DNA of 64,000 bases, taken from contig WGME01000003.1 of assembly GCA_016125225.1 (NCBI GenBank), positions 124,001-188,000 on the forward strand. The letters run 5' to 3'. The notes under the pieces were generated by a model. It ran no database searches. It saw nothing but the letters and a program-made list of their open reading frames with translations, and was not told where the DNA came from. The position numbers and the translations under genes were made by a program. Below, piece after piece: positions 17,152 to 26,873 of the stretch (positions within the stretch are counted from its first letter, which is position 1; every line of letters starts with the position of its first letter). Source of the DNA: a bacterium (lineage in GTDB: Bacteria > Planctomycetota > Planctomycetia > Planctomycetales > Planctomycetaceae).

Positions 17152-17628
17152 ATGCCCACACCGGCAGTTGGTACCAAAGCCCCCGCGTTCGAGTTGGCCG
17201 CCTATCCGTCTGGCAAGTTCAAGCTCAGTCAGTTCAAAGGCAAGCAGAACGTGGTGCTCTACTTCTACCCGAAGGATGACACTCCCGGCTGTACCAAGGA
17301 AGCCTGCGAATTCCGTGACAATCATGGCACGTTTCAGTCGTCCGACACCGTGGTGCTGGGCATCAGTTGCGACGCGGTCGATTCGCATGAGAAGTTCGCG
17401 ACGAAGTTCGAACTACCGTTCCCGCTGCTCTCCGATCCCGATCATGCGATCGCCGAGAAGTATGGCGTGTGGGTCGAGAAGAACATGTACGGCAAGAAGT
17501 CAATGGGCGTGCAGCGGGCGACATTCCTCATCGACAAAGAAGGCAAGATCGCCGCCGCCTGGCCCCGAGTCAAAGTCGACGGCCACGTCGCCGCCGTCGC
17601 CGCCAAACTCGCGGAGTTGGGTGGTTGA
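17152..17628 (+). CDS. bcp: Thioredoxin-dependent thiol peroxidase (Bcp/PrxQ-type peroxiredoxin), 158 aa
   Basis: Reduces hydrogen peroxide and organic hydroperoxides. The peroxidatic Cys lies in YFYPKDDTPGCTKEACEFRD, with the second Cys (KEAC) five residues on, the pattern of two-Cys PrxQ enzymes. Later hallmarks are LGISCDAVDSHEKFA and YGVWVEKNMYGKKSMGVQRATFLIDKEGKI with the conserved Arg. Length is standard for the family. It lies 47 bases after the pseudouridine synthase gene; whether the two share a transcript is unclear. Confidence 0.95.
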   Translation: MPTPAVGTKAPAFELAAYPSGKFKLSQFKGKQNVVLYFYPKDDTPGCTKEACEFRDNHGTFQSSDTVVLGISCDAVDSHEKFATKFELPFPLLSDPDHAIAEKYGVWVEKNMYGKKSMGVQRATFLIDKEGKIAAAWPRVKVDGHVAAVAAKLAELGG

Positions 17629-17653
17629 TCTGTCCCTAAATTGAGGTGCGATG

Positions 17654-18313
17654 CTACTCGTCCTCGGGTGCGTCTGCGACTTCCTGCCAGAGTTGCTGAT
17701 ACATGTCGCGAACGTAGGGACTCAAATTGTCTGAGAGTTCCCACGGAAGTTTCAGGATACGAATGAGTTCCTGGACATCGGCCAGATCCTTGCGGCGATG
17801 AGCGGCCGAGATTCCCGAAGACAGTTTCAATTCAATCAACGGTTCGAGCCTCAAATACTGAATTCCATCGACAACAAAAGCTGATGTCGCTGGATCGGGG
17901 AACATCACTGGTTTTGGCTTTCCATCGCCCGGATATTGTCCGGTGATGAGGAATTCAATTTTGACCTTGGTATCGGTATCACGCAGATTTTTGCTCTGTT
18001 CGAATGGTTGTAAGTAGCCTCTGCCAGTGAGCTCGGAATGAATTTTCTGGAGTGATTCTTTGGTGACCAGGATATCGACGTCTTCGGTGAAACGCCGGAA
18101 GCCGTGAGCATTGAGTGCCATCCCGCCACAGACCGCATAGGGGATGTTGAGCTCCGTCAGACGTTCGGCGATACCACGTAGGGTTTTGTGGACGGAACTG
18201 GTCGCCTCGAAGAATTTGCCACCCTCTTCCAAGCACCACCTCGGATTCTCGGCGAGTCGCCGCTCATAGGTGTCCAGAGTTGCTACCGGCTGTCGTGTCT
18301 CTGTGGTGGACAT
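17654..18313 (-). CDS. Nucleotidyltransferase-fold protein (AbiEii/AbiGii-like or DUF6036-like), 219 aa
   Basis: The start MSTTETRQPV (18313) has a good ribosome site (GAGGTGAG). Residues about 65-85, YAVCGGMALNAHGFRRFTEDVDILV, show the GG...G-x-R-x-T-x-D-x-D pattern of minimal nucleotidyltransferases with two catalytic Asp. KVKIEFLITGQYPGD and a Leu-rich Lys segment follow. Related proteins include AbiEii toxins of type IV toxin-antitoxin pairs, but no antitoxin gene is adjacent here, so a housekeeping or standalone role is equally possible. Substrate unknown. Confidence 0.75.
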   Translation of the reverse strand: MSTTETRQPVATLDTYERRLAENPRWCLEEGGKFFEATSSVHKTLRGIAERLTELNIPYAVCGGMALNAHGFRRFTEDVDILVTKESLQKIHSELTGRGYLQPFEQSKNLRDTDTKVKIEFLITGQYPGDGKPKPVMFPDPATSAFVVDGIQYLRLEPLIELKLSSGISAAHRRKDLADVQELIRILKLPWELSDNLSPYVRDMYQQLWQEVADAPEDE

Positions 18314-18396
18314 GCTCACCTCGAGTTGTCGAACATGTAGATACCGCAATTCTATCGACAATCCGGCGGCTGCCTAGCTGAAATCTCCCCGACGCA

Positions 18397-19923
18397 TCAC
18401 CCCCGTCGCCCCGTGCGTTCGGTGATTTCGTGCAGGCGTTGCTGATAGGCCTGGGTCAGCATGCCGGGTTGGAGTTTCCAGCGCCAGTTGTGGATGCCGA
18501 CGGTGCCCGGGGCGTTCATGCGGGCATCGCCACCGAGTTGCAGGATGTCCTGCAGCGGGGCGATCGCGAGCAGAGAAGACGACTTCCAGGCGATCTCGAT
18601 GAACTCCCAGGCGATATGTTCGGCTTCAGCGGGGGTATACTTTCGCAGTTCCGCCAGCCGTTCGGGCTTGGAAGCGATCTCACTCAGAAACCAACTGATC
18701 GTGGTGTCGTTGTCATGAGTTCCGGTGTAGACCACGGAGTTCGGTTCGAATTCGTCGAGCCGGAACGGTGGTTCCCACGGATCGCCGGGCAACCGGAACT
18801 GCAACACCTTCATGCCGGGTAACAGGAAGCGATGCCTGAGGGCATGCACTTCATCGGTGATCATCCCCAAATCTTCCGCGATGATGGGCACATTGCCATC
18901 GGCGGCGAGGGCCTCACGAATCGCCGAGAGGAATTCATCACGCGGACCGGGAATCCAGGTGCCATTGACGGCCGTGGTATCGGTGGCGGGGACTGACCAA
19001 TAGGCTTCAAACGCGCGGAAGTGGTCGAGTCGCAGCAGATCGACCTGACGCAGCACCGCCTGCAAGCGGCGAATCCACCAGCGATAGCCGTCGCGATGCA
19101 ACGCATCCCAATCGTAGAGCGGGTTGCTCCAGAGTTGTCCCTCGGCACAGAAGTAGTCGGGCGGCACACCAGCGACGGCCGTGGATCGGCCGGTCTCGTC
19201 GAGTTGGAACCATTCCCGTTCTGCCCACACATCGCAGCTGTCATGAGCCACGTAAATCGGTGCGTCGCCGATGATGTGGATGCTGCGCTCGCGGGCATAT
19301 TGCCGCAGGCGATCCCATTGACGGAAGAAGAGGAACTGCCAGAACGCATGGGTTTCGATACGGTCCGCGAGGGTTTCGTGGGCCTTCGGTGACGGGTGGC
19401 TCCCTTCGGTCACCAGCGTGGTCCAGTCCAGCCAACTTCGCTCTCCATTGGCTTCCCGCAAGGCCATGAAGAAGGCATGGTTATCGAGCCAACCGGCTTG
19501 AGCCTGCCGGAACTCCTCGAATTCGCGGCGGAGTTCCGGAATGCCTTCGCGCTCTTTGAACCGTTTGGTGGCGGTTTCCAGCAAGGCCTTCTTGCGGGGA
19601 ATGACGATCTCGAAATGGACGCTGGCGGCCGTTTCACCGTTCGGAATTTCTGCCGCTAGCAGTTCGTCACTGGTGATCAGTCCGTCATCACGCAGACGCT
19701 GGGGACTGATCAACCAGGGATTGCCGCCAAAGGCCGACGGGGACTGGTAGGGCGAACCGCCCATGTCGGTTGGTCCCAGCGGCAGAACCTGCCAATAGCT
19801 TTGACCCGCACCGGAAAGCCAATCGAGCCAGGCTTCGGCACTGGGACCCAGGTCACCGATGCCATATCGGGTCGAAAGGCAAGTTGGATGCAGCAGCACG
19901 CCACTGGCGCGAGTTGTCAGCAT
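18397..19923 (-). CDS. malQ: 4-alpha-glucanotransferase (amylomaltase), 508 aa
   Basis: Transfers alpha-1,4-glucan segments between maltodextrins (GH77). Family hallmarks are SGVLLHPTCLSTRYGIGDLG near the start, GAGQSYWQVLPLGPT, PIYVAHDSCDVWA, the catalytic nucleophile region LRLDHFRAFEAYW, the general acid in IIAEDLG and the third carboxylate in YTGTHDNDTT. Length is normal. The phosphoglucomutase gene ends 50 bases upstream on the same strand, so pgm-malQ may form a glycogen/maltodextrin operon. Confidence 0.96.
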   Translation of the reverse strand: MLTTRASGVLLHPTCLSTRYGIGDLGPSAEAWLDWLSGAGQSYWQVLPLGPTDMGGSPYQSPSAFGGNPWLISPQRLRDDGLITSDELLAAEIPNGETAASVHFEIVIPRKKALLETATKRFKEREGIPELRREFEEFRQAQAGWLDNHAFFMALREANGERSWLDWTTLVTEGSHPSPKAHETLADRIETHAFWQFLFFRQWDRLRQYARERSIHIIGDAPIYVAHDSCDVWAEREWFQLDETGRSTAVAGVPPDYFCAEGQLWSNPLYDWDALHRDGYRWWIRRLQAVLRQVDLLRLDHFRAFEAYWSVPATDTTAVNGTWIPGPRDEFLSAIREALAADGNVPIIAEDLGMITDEVHALRHRFLLPGMKVLQFRLPGDPWEPPFRLDEFEPNSVVYTGTHDNDTTISWFLSEIASKPERLAELRKYTPAEAEHIAWEFIEIAWKSSSLLAIAPLQDILQLGGDARMNAPGTVGIHNWRWKLQPGMLTQAYQQRLHEITERTGRRG

Positions 19924-19973
19924 AAAGGTTCGTCCGTGATCAGCGAGTGCGGAATGTGGAGTCTGAGCGCGAA

Positions 19974-21617
19974 TCAGGAAGTTTGACGCAAGGCCGCCGC
20001 CACGATGTCGCGGGCTTCGGCGACGATGCGATCCAGATGAGCCCCATCCCGGAAGCTCTCTGCATAAATCTTATAGATATTCTCGGTTCCCGAGGGCCGG
20101 GCGGCAAACCAGCCGAAGTTGGTCACCACCTTCAGCCCACCAATGGCTGCCCGATTCCCCGGAGCGGCGGTTAAGCGGGCCACAATGGGATCGCCCGCCA
20201 GTGTTTCTTCTTTCACCGCCGACGGCGACAGCTTCTTCAGAATGTTCTTTTCCAGCAGCGTGGCGGGTTGATCAATGCGCGTATAGTGCGGCACACCGAA
20301 CTTCGCCGCGAGTTCCTGGAAGTGCTGTCCGGGGTCTTTGCCCGTCTTCGCCGTGATTTCGGCGGCCAACAGGCAGAGCAGCAGACCGTCTTTATCGGTG
20401 GACCAGACGGTGCCATCCTTTCGCAGGAAGCTGGCCCCGGCACTTTCTTCGCCACCAAAGCCCAACGTGCCGGTGAACAGCCCGTCCACAAACCATTTGA
20501 AACCCACCGGGACTTCATACAGCGGACGCTTGATCAGGGCGGCCACGCGATCGATGAGCGCACTGCTGACCAAAGTTTTGCCAACAGCGGTTGTGGTCGG
20601 CCATTGCGTTCGATTCGTGAACAGATATTGAATGGCCACGGCGAGAAAATGGTTGGGATTCATCAAACCCATCGACGGCGTCACAATGCCGTGGCGATCG
20701 GCATCGGGGTCGGAACCGAAGGCGATATCGAATTGATCTTTCAGGCCCACCAGGCTGGCCATGGCATACGGGCTCGAGCAATCCATGCGGATCTTGCCGT
20801 CATGGTCGAGCGTCATGAAGCTGAACTGTGGATCGACTTTGTCATTCACCAACGTGATGTTCAGGCCATACGTCTCAGCGATCGGTTTCCAATAGCCGAG
20901 ACTGCTGCCGCCCAGCGGATCCACACCGATACGAATACCCGATGCGCGAATCGCCTCCATATCGATCACGGACGCGAGATCGGCGACGTAGTCCGGGACG
21001 TAGTCGATTTCGCGAGTGGTCTTCGCGGCTTTGGCTTTTGAGAACGGCAGCCGTTGCACATCGACCGATTGCCCCGCGAGGATCTCGTTCGCGCGTTTCT
21101 GGATCACGCTGGTTGCATCGGTATCCGCAGGGCCACCGTTCGGCGGGTTGTACTTGAAGCCACCATCTTCCGGCGGGTTATGCGACGGCGTGATCACAAT
21201 ACCATCCGCCATCCCGGAGGTTTTGCCACGGTTGTGAGCCAGAATCGCGCGCGAGATGACGGGGGTCGGCACCACGCCATCGTTGATCTGAATCACGGTC
21301 TCGACGCCATTTGCCGCGAGAACTTCCAAGGCAGTTTGCTCGGCGGAACGAGATAACGCATGAGTATCTTTGCCCAGGAACAACGGGCCGGTGTATCCCT
21401 GTTGTGCCCGATATTCGCAGATGGCTTGAGTAATCGCGGCGATATGCGCTTCAGTGAAAGTGCCGTTGGCGGATGTACCTCGATGCCCACTGGTCCCGAA
21501 GCTCACCTGCTGAACCGGGTTGGTGACATCAGGCTGCTGATTGTGATAGTCCTGAATCAGACGGTCCACATCGATCAGGCTGTGAATGGGAGCGGGTTTG
21601 CCAGCGGACGCGTGCAC
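19974..21617 (-). CDS. pgm: Alpha-D-glucose phosphate-specific phosphoglucomutase, 547 aa
   Basis: Interconverts glucose 1- and 6-phosphate. I choose the GTG at 21617 because the following residues ([19 protein letters not shown]) align with the N-terminus of the E. coli Pgm type; an open frame extends upstream to 21884 but looks unlike protein. Motifs are [17 protein letters not shown], the phosphoserine loop [17 protein letters not shown], the metal loop [14 protein letters not shown] and the sugar-specific [11 protein letters not shown]; the C-terminal phosphate site is [14 protein letters not shown]. It precedes malQ and is divergent from the binding lipoprotein at 21792. Confidence 0.95.
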   Translation of the reverse strand: MHASAGKPAPIHSLIDVDRLIQDYHNQQPDVTNPVQQVSFGTSGHRGTSANGTFTEAHIAAITQAICEYRAQQGYTGPLFLGKDTHALSRSAEQTALEVLAANGVETVIQINDGVVPTPVISRAILAHNRGKTSGMADGIVITPSHNPPEDGGFKYNPPNGGPADTDATSVIQKRANEILAGQSVDVQRLPFSKAKAAKTTREIDYVPDYVADLASVIDMEAIRASGIRIGVDPLGGSSLGYWKPIAETYGLNITLVNDKVDPQFSFMTLDHDGKIRMDCSSPYAMASLVGLKDQFDIAFGSDPDADRHGIVTPSMGLMNPNHFLAVAIQYLFTNRTQWPTTTAVGKTLVSSALIDRVAALIKRPLYEVPVGFKWFVDGLFTGTLGFGGEESAGASFLRKDGTVWSTDKDGLLLCLLAAEITAKTGKDPGQHFQELAAKFGVPHYTRIDQPATLLEKNILKKLSPSAVKEETLAGDPIVARLTAAPGNRAAIGGLKVVTNFGWFAARPSGTENIYKIYAESFRDGAHLDRIVAEARDIVAAALRQTS

Positions 21618-21791
21618 GACGAAATTCCCGGTCTCTTGGAGGTCAAACGTTTGGTCTTCACCACAGCAACCACTATACCAATTGGCGTCAGAGCGAGCAC
21701 GCGCACAAGGACAGCGGCTTGCCGTTCGGTCCAGCCCGTCACATACTGCACAAAAAGCGTGCCCACCACACTCAGAATCAGGAATGCAGGG

Positions 21792-22823
21792 ATGCCACGG
21801 CTCCGTCTGGCTATTGTGCTCTGTCTGTCGGCATGGACCCTGTGGGGCTGTGGCGCATCGTCGGACCAGGCGTCCAATGGTCATGCCCCCGATGTTCCCG
21901 CCGAGAAGCTAACCCCGATCACTTTGGGACTGAACTGGTTCCCGGAGGCCGAGCATGGGGGCTATTATGCCGCTTTGCACCATGGCTATTACCGGGAAGC
22001 CGGTTTTGATGTGACCATTCTGCCCGGCGGACCAAAGTCTCCGGTGCTGCAGCAGGTGGCCTCCGGGCAAGTCGATTTTGCTGTCGACAACGCCGACAAA
22101 CTGCTTCTGGTGCGTGCCCAGCAAGCCGACCTCGTCGCGGTCTTTTCGCCGATTCAGAACAGCCCGCGGTGTGTGATGGTGCATGCGGAATCGGGCATCA
22201 CCAGTCTGGAGCAACTGGCTCAGCAGCCGGGTTATACCCTCGCCATGAATCCCGGTCAGCCGTTCTCTCAATTCTTGAGCAAGAAGCTCGATCTCAAGTC
22301 GCTCACGATTACGGCTTACCCCGGCAACGTGGTGCAATTTCTGCTCGACCCCAAGTTTGCTCAGCAGGCTTACAGCTTCAGTGAACCCTTCGTGGCAGAA
22401 CAACAGGGAGCCAAAGTTACGACGCTGATGCTCTCCGACTTGGGGTTTAACACCTACACCAGCCTGCTGATCACCAGCCACGACCGCATCGAGCAGCAGC
22501 CGGAGACCGTTGCCGCGATAGTGGCTGCTTCGCGAAAGGGCTGGCAGAAATACCTCGAATCTCCGGCCGAGACGAACGCATTGATACACCAACGGAACCC
22601 GGAAATGGGGCTGGATGTGCTGGAGTTCGGCGTGCGCGATCTGCAGTTGCTCTGCCTGCCGGAGGGAATGGAAAGTACCTCTCTGGGACAGATGGAGGAC
22701 GAACGCTGGTCAACATTAGTCGAGCAGATGGTCGACTCGGGCAGCCTCGATCCGCAGGCGGTTCAATCGCAGGAGGCATACACGCTGCAATTTCTGGAGC
22801 AGCCAACTCCGGCCGTCAAATGA
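21792..22823 (+). CDS. NMT1/THI5-like ABC transporter substrate-binding lipoprotein, 343 aa
   Basis: The start [12 protein letters not shown] is at 21792. A lipoprotein signal ends in LWGC (about residue 19). The mature part begins with [41 protein letters not shown], the characteristic start of the NMT1/THI5/SsuA group, followed by [22 protein letters not shown]. Such proteins bind pyrimidine precursors of thiamine, sulfonates, nitrate or similar solutes. No permease or ATPase gene lies next to it, so it is an orphan component in this window. A strong hairpin follows directly. Confidence 0.88.
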   Translation: MPRLRLAIVLCLSAWTLWGCGASSDQASNGHAPDVPAEKLTPITLGLNWFPEAEHGGYYAALHHGYYREAGFDVTILPGGPKSPVLQQVASGQVDFAVDNADKLLLVRAQQADLVAVFSPIQNSPRCVMVHAESGITSLEQLAQQPGYTLAMNPGQPFSQFLSKKLDLKSLTITAYPGNVVQFLLDPKFAQQAYSFSEPFVAEQQGAKVTTLMLSDLGFNTYTSLLITSHDRIEQQPETVAAIVAASRKGWQKYLESPAETNALIHQRNPEMGLDVLEFGVRDLQLLCLPEGMESTSLGQMEDERWSTLVEQMVDSGSLDPQAVQSQEAYTLQFLEQPTPAVK

Positions 22824-22824
22824 G

Positions 22825-22858
22825 CAACGGCGGCTTCAGAAATCTGAAACCGCCGTTG
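22825..22858. terminator. Bidirectional hairpin between the binding lipoprotein and flagellin genes
   Basis: Inverted repeat CAACGGCGGCTTCAG (22825-22839) and CTGAAACCGCCGTTG (22844-22858) with one mismatch and a 4-base loop, starting two bases after the plus-strand stop and ending 32 bases before the minus-strand flagellin stop. Placement suits termination of both convergent genes. Confidence 0.75.
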
Positions 22859-22890
22859 TCTATGCTTAGAACTCAATCACGTGCCGGTGA

Positions 22891-25800
22891 TTACCGGAGC
22901 AGACTGAGGACTTGTTGCGGCGATTGGTTGGCGATACCGACAACCGACAGACCGGCCTGACTGAGGATCTGGGCCTTCTGCAGTTGAGCGGTTTCTTCGG
23001 CGAAGTCGGTGTCGACGATCTGGCTGCGGGCTTCGGAGATGTTTTCCAAGGCCACACCCAGCGTGGTGATGTTCGTTTCGATCACGTTCTTCTGGACCGA
23101 ACCGAGGCGACCACGCAGAGTCGACACGCGGTTCAGAGCTTCGTCGATGATGCTGACCAGGTCAGCCGCATTCGCACTGCCGTTCGCGACGTCGAGCAGC
23201 GACCGACCGTTGCCTGAACCGAGTTCGTACACCTTGCCCGTCACACCACCCAGCTTCGCGGTGTTGATTGCTTCGATACCGATGCCGATCTGACCGGCAG
23301 CGGACACTTCCTGACCAATCTGGAAGACCGCACCACCGCCAGTGATGTTCACCGTAGCAGTTTCGTCTTCTGTGTTGTTCGCTTCCTTGAAGCTGATCGA
23401 GGCATCGAGGGTCGCGGTCTTCACCGAAGCTTTCAGGCCGTCGCCGAGAGCCTGTTGACCATTGATGGTGACACCAATGTCAGTTCCGGCATCGCGGGAT
23501 GAAACCGTAGTGTCGTCGTTCAGCGTCGTGACAAAGGAGCCGGACAGGGCTGTCACTTCAACAAACTTTTTAGAACCGTAGTCGCTACTGGTCAGGATGA
23601 GTTGATCGGTCCCTGTCGAGGCCGACAAGGCCGCGGCATCGCGATCGGCGACGACACCTGAACCGTCGCCCGAGGCTTCGGCACTCACCAAGGCCCGAGC
23701 GGCCACCGCACCGGCATCGCTGCTGGTGTTGATGTAGTCGGCGAGCTGATCGGCCGTTGTGGTCACATTCCCGTTAGCGTCGGTGGCCAGGTTTACGGTA
23801 ATCAAATGATCGCCGTTGCCATCGATTCCCACCGTCACGCTGAGTGACTGGCTGTTAGCAGCCGGATCGTTGAAGGCCACATTGATGGCCTGGGTCTGGG
23901 TGCCCGTCCGGGCGTCGGTGAAGGTGACGTCGTTGTTGGCACCGTCATCACCACCGGTCAGGGACTGCGGCCCCTTGGCTTGAACCAGACCAGTGCCGTC
24001 GCCTGAAGCGTCGACGCTGACCAAGGCACGGGCGGCCACTGCGCCCGACGATGTATCGTTGGCGATGAAGTCTGCGACATCAGCAGCGGTCGAGGTCACA
24101 TTGCCGTTGGCGTCAGTCGCCAAGTTGACAGTGATGATGTTGTTGCCATCAAGATCCTGGGTCACAGCGACACCCAGAGCTTGATTGGCACCGCCGTTGG
24201 CGAACTGCACCGAGATGCTCGTGTCGAACTCGCCGACCGAGTCGGTGGCCCGGGCATCGGTGAAGGTCAAGTCGCTGTTGGCGAGATCATCAGCACCCGT
24301 CAGGTCGGTGCTGGCTGCTGCCGAAACCACACCTGAGCCATCGCCTGAAACTTCGATCTGGTATTGATTCAGGTTCGGATCGGTGCTGTTGTTGAGCAGG
24401 TCAGCGATATCCTGAGCCGTTGAAGTCACGTTGCCGTTGGCGTCAGTCGCTAAGGTCACCGTCAGGGTACCACCGTCACCGTTCGCGACGAAGTTGGCAG
24501 CCAGAGTCTGGCTGGCACCACCATTACTGAGCACAATGGCCAGCGGATTAGTGAAGGTGGCTGTTTCATCGGTCGCCCGGCCATCAGTGATGGTCAGGTG
24601 ACTGTTGGTCACGTCATTCAAGGCCGTCGGCGAGGAAGCTTGCACCACGCCTAAGCCGTTGCCAGAGGCCGTCGCACTCAACAAGGCCGAGGCGTTAGCA
24701 TCGTTGGTGATCAAGTTCTCAATGTCGGCGGCGGTCGAGGTCACATCACCATTCGCGTTCGTCGCCAAGGTGATGCTGACCGTCTTGTCACCGAACTCGT
24801 TGGTGTTGATCGTCACGCCCAAAGCCTGGCTGGCAGCTTCAGCGACGAATTCCACGGCCACATTGTAATCGCCGCGGTTGGCGACCGGTCGAGCATCGGT
24901 AAATGTCACATCGTTGTTGGTCGTGTCTTGGCCACCTGTCAAGGTGAGGACACCTACGCCGTAGGTTTCCGTCCCCAACGCGGTGCCATAGCCACCGGCC
25001 TGGGTTTCAGAGAACGAGATTAAGCCATTCGCATGGCCATCGGGTGCATCGGGACCATACGCCGCAATCGCAGCATTCAAGTCAGACGCAGTCGCGATGG
25101 AGTTGCCGTTGCCATCGTCGGCCAGTTCAATGGTGATGTTATAATCACCGTTAGCATCGACATCGATTCCTTGCACAGAGGAATTCGCATCGCTATTCGC
25201 CGCATTCACAAATGTGACGGTGATATTTCCGCCCAATGTGGCGGCATCACCAGTTGTTGCCGTGGCACGATAATCCGTCACGGTCAGCTGCGAGTTACCT
25301 TCCACGCTGGTCGCGTGAGCAAACCCGGCGCGTGCGTTGCGGCTGACATTAATGGTTCCGGCCGTTGTCAACGTGGCCGTAGCAGCTTGCGTGTTACCAA
25401 CCGCGAGGCTGCCCGCGGTGGCATTGTTCACTGTCAAGGAGCCCGGAGCCGAATTGACCACCGAGGCGGTGACGCCGGTGACGTCGCTGATGCCGTTAAC
25501 GGCTTCGGCGATGTTGCTGACCGAACTGCCCGAACCGAGGAACAGCACCTGGCTGCCCTTGGAACCCGCGACTTGCAGTGTCGTTGCGGATGATAGCGAA
25601 CCACCAGAGTAATGGAGCTCACCCTTCTGGGCGGCCGAGGTCACAGTGGCCTGGAGAGCAATGTTGTGCGAGGAGCCGAACAGGGCTTCGTTGACTTGGT
25701 AATCGCTGAGCTTTGCCGCATCGGCCGTGGTCGTGGCCGTGGTGAAGGCCTTGCTGCCGTCGATGAGTTTATCGCCAGCAAACGTGGTGTTCGCGGAGAT

Positions 25801-26175
25801 ACGGTTGATGGCCGACAAAGCAGCATCAATCTGTTGTTGGTTGGCTTGGATTTCGGAGTCGGACAAGGCCCCGGTGTTCAAACCTTCCTGGACGAGACCA
25901 CGGACCTGATTGAGCAGTCCGCCGATTTCGCCAAGGGCCGAGTCGGCTGTCGCGATCACGTTGTTAGCGCGATTGCTGTTCTTGATCGATTGTTCGATCG
26001 TGGTGACCTGCAGCTTCAGGGTTTCGCTGGCAATCAGGCCCGACGGGTTGTCTTTACCCGAGTTGATCTTCAAGCCGGTGGACAACCGCTGCAACGACGT
26101 GCTCAGCAGGTTGTTGGCTTTTTGAACGTTGCGTAGACCACGCAACGACTCAACATTCGTATTGATCCGTGTCAT
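22891..26175 (-). CDS. fliC: Giant flagellin with repeated central modules, 1094 aa
   Basis: Subunit of the flagellar filament. Residues 1-170 are a normal flagellin N-domain (TRINTNVESLRGLRNVQKAN, STGLKINSGKDNPSGL, RANNVIATADSALGEI). The last 90 residues are the matching C-domain (RVSTLRGRLGSVQKNVIE, EARSQIVDTDFAEETAQLQK, ending QQVLSLLR). Between them are about 800 residues instead of the usual 100-300. They contain roughly five modules of about 105-115 residues with recurring segments such as NNDVTFTDAR, ITVNLATDANGNVTSTA and EASGDGSGVV. The Asp/Gly/Asn-rich turns (GIDGNGDHL, DVDANGDYN) could bind calcium. The ribosome site AGAAAGG is upstream. csrA lies upstream on the same strand. Confidence 0.95.
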   Translation of the reverse strand: MTRINTNVESLRGLRNVQKANNLLSTSLQRLSTGLKINSGKDNPSGLIASETLKLQVTTIEQSIKNSNRANNVIATADSALGEIGGLLNQVRGLVQEGLNTGALSDSEIQANQQQIDAALSAINRISANTTFAGDKLIDGSKAFTTATTTADAAKLSDYQVNEALFGSSHNIALQATVTSAAQKGELHYSGGSLSSATTLQVAGSKGSQVLFLGSGSSVSNIAEAVNGISDVTGVTASVVNSAPGSLTVNNATAGSLAVGNTQAATATLTTAGTINVSRNARAGFAHATSVEGNSQLTVTDYRATATTGDAATLGGNITVTFVNAANSDANSSVQGIDVDANGDYNITIELADDGNGNSIATASDLNAAIAAYGPDAPDGHANGLISFSETQAGGYGTALGTETYGVGVLTLTGGQDTTNNDVTFTDARPVANRGDYNVAVEFVAEAASQALGVTINTNEFGDKTVSITLATNANGDVTSTAADIENLITNDANASALLSATASGNGLGVVQASSPTALNDVTNSHLTITDGRATDETATFTNPLAIVLSNGGASQTLAANFVANGDGGTLTVTLATDANGNVTSTAQDIADLLNNSTDPNLNQYQIEVSGDGSGVVSAAASTDLTGADDLANSDLTFTDARATDSVGEFDTSISVQFANGGANQALGVAVTQDLDGNNIITVNLATDANGNVTSTAADVADFIANDTSSGAVAARALVSVDASGDGTGLVQAKGPQSLTGGDDGANNDVTFTDARTGTQTQAINVAFNDPAANSQSLSVTVGIDGNGDHLITVNLATDANGNVTTTADQLADYINTSSDAGAVAARALVSAEASGDGSGVVADRDAAALSASTGTDQLILTSSDYGSKKFVEVTALSGSFVTTLNDDTTVSSRDAGTDIGVTINGQQALGDGLKASVKTATLDASISFKEANNTEDETATVNITGGGAVFQIGQEVSAAGQIGIGIEAINTAKLGGVTGKVYELGSGNGRSLLDVANGSANAADLVSIIDEALNRVSTLRGRLGSVQKNVIETNITTLGVALENISEARSQIVDTDFAEETAQLQKAQILSQAGLSVVGIANQSPQQVLSLLR
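23600..25300 (-). repeat. Degenerate repeats of about 320-340 bp encoding the flagellin modules
   Basis: Short conserved blocks recur near 24895, 24575, 24245 and 23910 (GGCATCGGTGAAGGTGAC and variants), with a more divergent earlier unit near 25290. The spacing is about 320-340 bp. Sequence between blocks has diverged, so this is old duplication followed by drift, unlike the young repeats at 11105-11570. Confidence 0.75.
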
Positions 26176-26672
26176 CGGCGGTGTGCCTTTCTCTCGTTCT
26201 GCGTTGCGCTAGGTTAGGCTGAGGATGCGGGGTCGCCTGACGTGCCACCAGTGGCGCGTCGCTGCGAAAGAACGATCCTTCGCTCCGTTCTTCCCCAGCC
26301 TCCGGCGGGGCATCGCCCCGTTTCTCACCCGCGCTGCGCTCATTGCCGTGGTCGACAATTCAACCACGTCTCCCGCAACCATCCCGGTCCGATCCCTCCC
26401 AACAGGAGTCTCAGCTTGCGGGGGCGTGAAACGGTCATTCGCTGGAACTATCGGTCCTGTTTGGTCCTCAGGTGAGATTCCGCATCATTGTTGACAAATT
26501 TCTTCACGGACACTTTTGTGAATCCGGAATCTAACAGCCTTGATACCTGTAACGACTACATGAAGTGAGAGGTTTAGGTCGAGCTGAAGCGACCATGCGG
26601 CAGCGGACAGAATTTCTTTTGCCGGAGCGACACACCTGGAAGACTCCGGCAAAAGCCTCGGAAAACCAGTCG
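26176..26672. other. Intergenic region between csrA and flagellin, about 500 bp
   Basis: No gene seen. It holds a hairpin just after csrA (26616-26655) and the flagellin leader. A partial sigma-28 -10 match on the minus strand (ACCGATAG, 26448-26455) has no convincing -35 partner, so the flagellin promoter is unresolved. Confidence 0.45.
26616..26655 (-). terminator. Hairpin after csrA
   Basis: Perfect 12-bp stem (CTTTTGCCGGAG / CTCCGGCAAAAG) with a 16-base loop, 17 bases after the csrA stop. The A/T run is inside the stem base rather than after it. It could end the csrA transcript or attenuate read-through into flagellin. Confidence 0.6.
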
Positions 26673-26873
26673 TTATTTCTGGACTTCGACCGAAGTCCCC
26701 GTCCGATGCTGTTCCCGCTGAATCGCTTCATAAACTTCCTGGCGATGCACCGGTACTTCCGACGGGGCTTCAATCCCCAGGCGGACTTTGTCGCCTCGAA
26801 TATCTACGACCGTAATCTTGATATTGTCGCCGATGAAAATGCTTTCATCACGTTGACGAGACAAAACGAGCAT
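26673..26873 (-). CDS. csrA: Carbon storage regulator CsrA, 66 aa
   Basis: Small dimeric RNA-binding protein that represses or activates translation by binding GGA motifs in mRNA leaders. The sequence is canonical: MLVLSRQRDESIFIGDNI, ITVVDIRGDKVRLGIEAP, VPVHRQEVYEAIQRE, with the RNA-binding Leu4/Arg6-type and Arg44-type residues present. The ribosome site GGAGATC lies 5 bases before ATG. In many bacteria csrA sits beside flagellin genes and CsrA controls flagellin translation, consistent with the order here. A sigma-28-like promoter lies just upstream. Confidence 0.97.
   Translation of the reverse strand: MLVLSRQRDESIFIGDNIKITVVDIRGDKVRLGIEAPSEVPVHRQEVYEAIQREQHRTGTSVEVQK

Noticed and set aside
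17654-18313. Type IV toxin-antitoxin (AbiE-like) system
   Set aside because: The nucleotidyltransferase motif is present but there is no antitoxin gene on either side.
20268-21041. Plus-strand open frame of 257 codons opposite phosphoglucomutase
   Set aside because: Antisense shadow of a well-conserved enzyme, no motifs.
21360-21791. Upstream extension of the NMT1-like lipoprotein frame
   Set aside because: The lipoprotein signal starts at 21792; the extension overlaps the pgm N-terminus on the other strand and is not protein-like.
26448-26455. Sigma-28 promoter for flagellin (ACCGATAG)
   Set aside because: 6 of 8 in the -10 but no -35 resemblance at the right distance.
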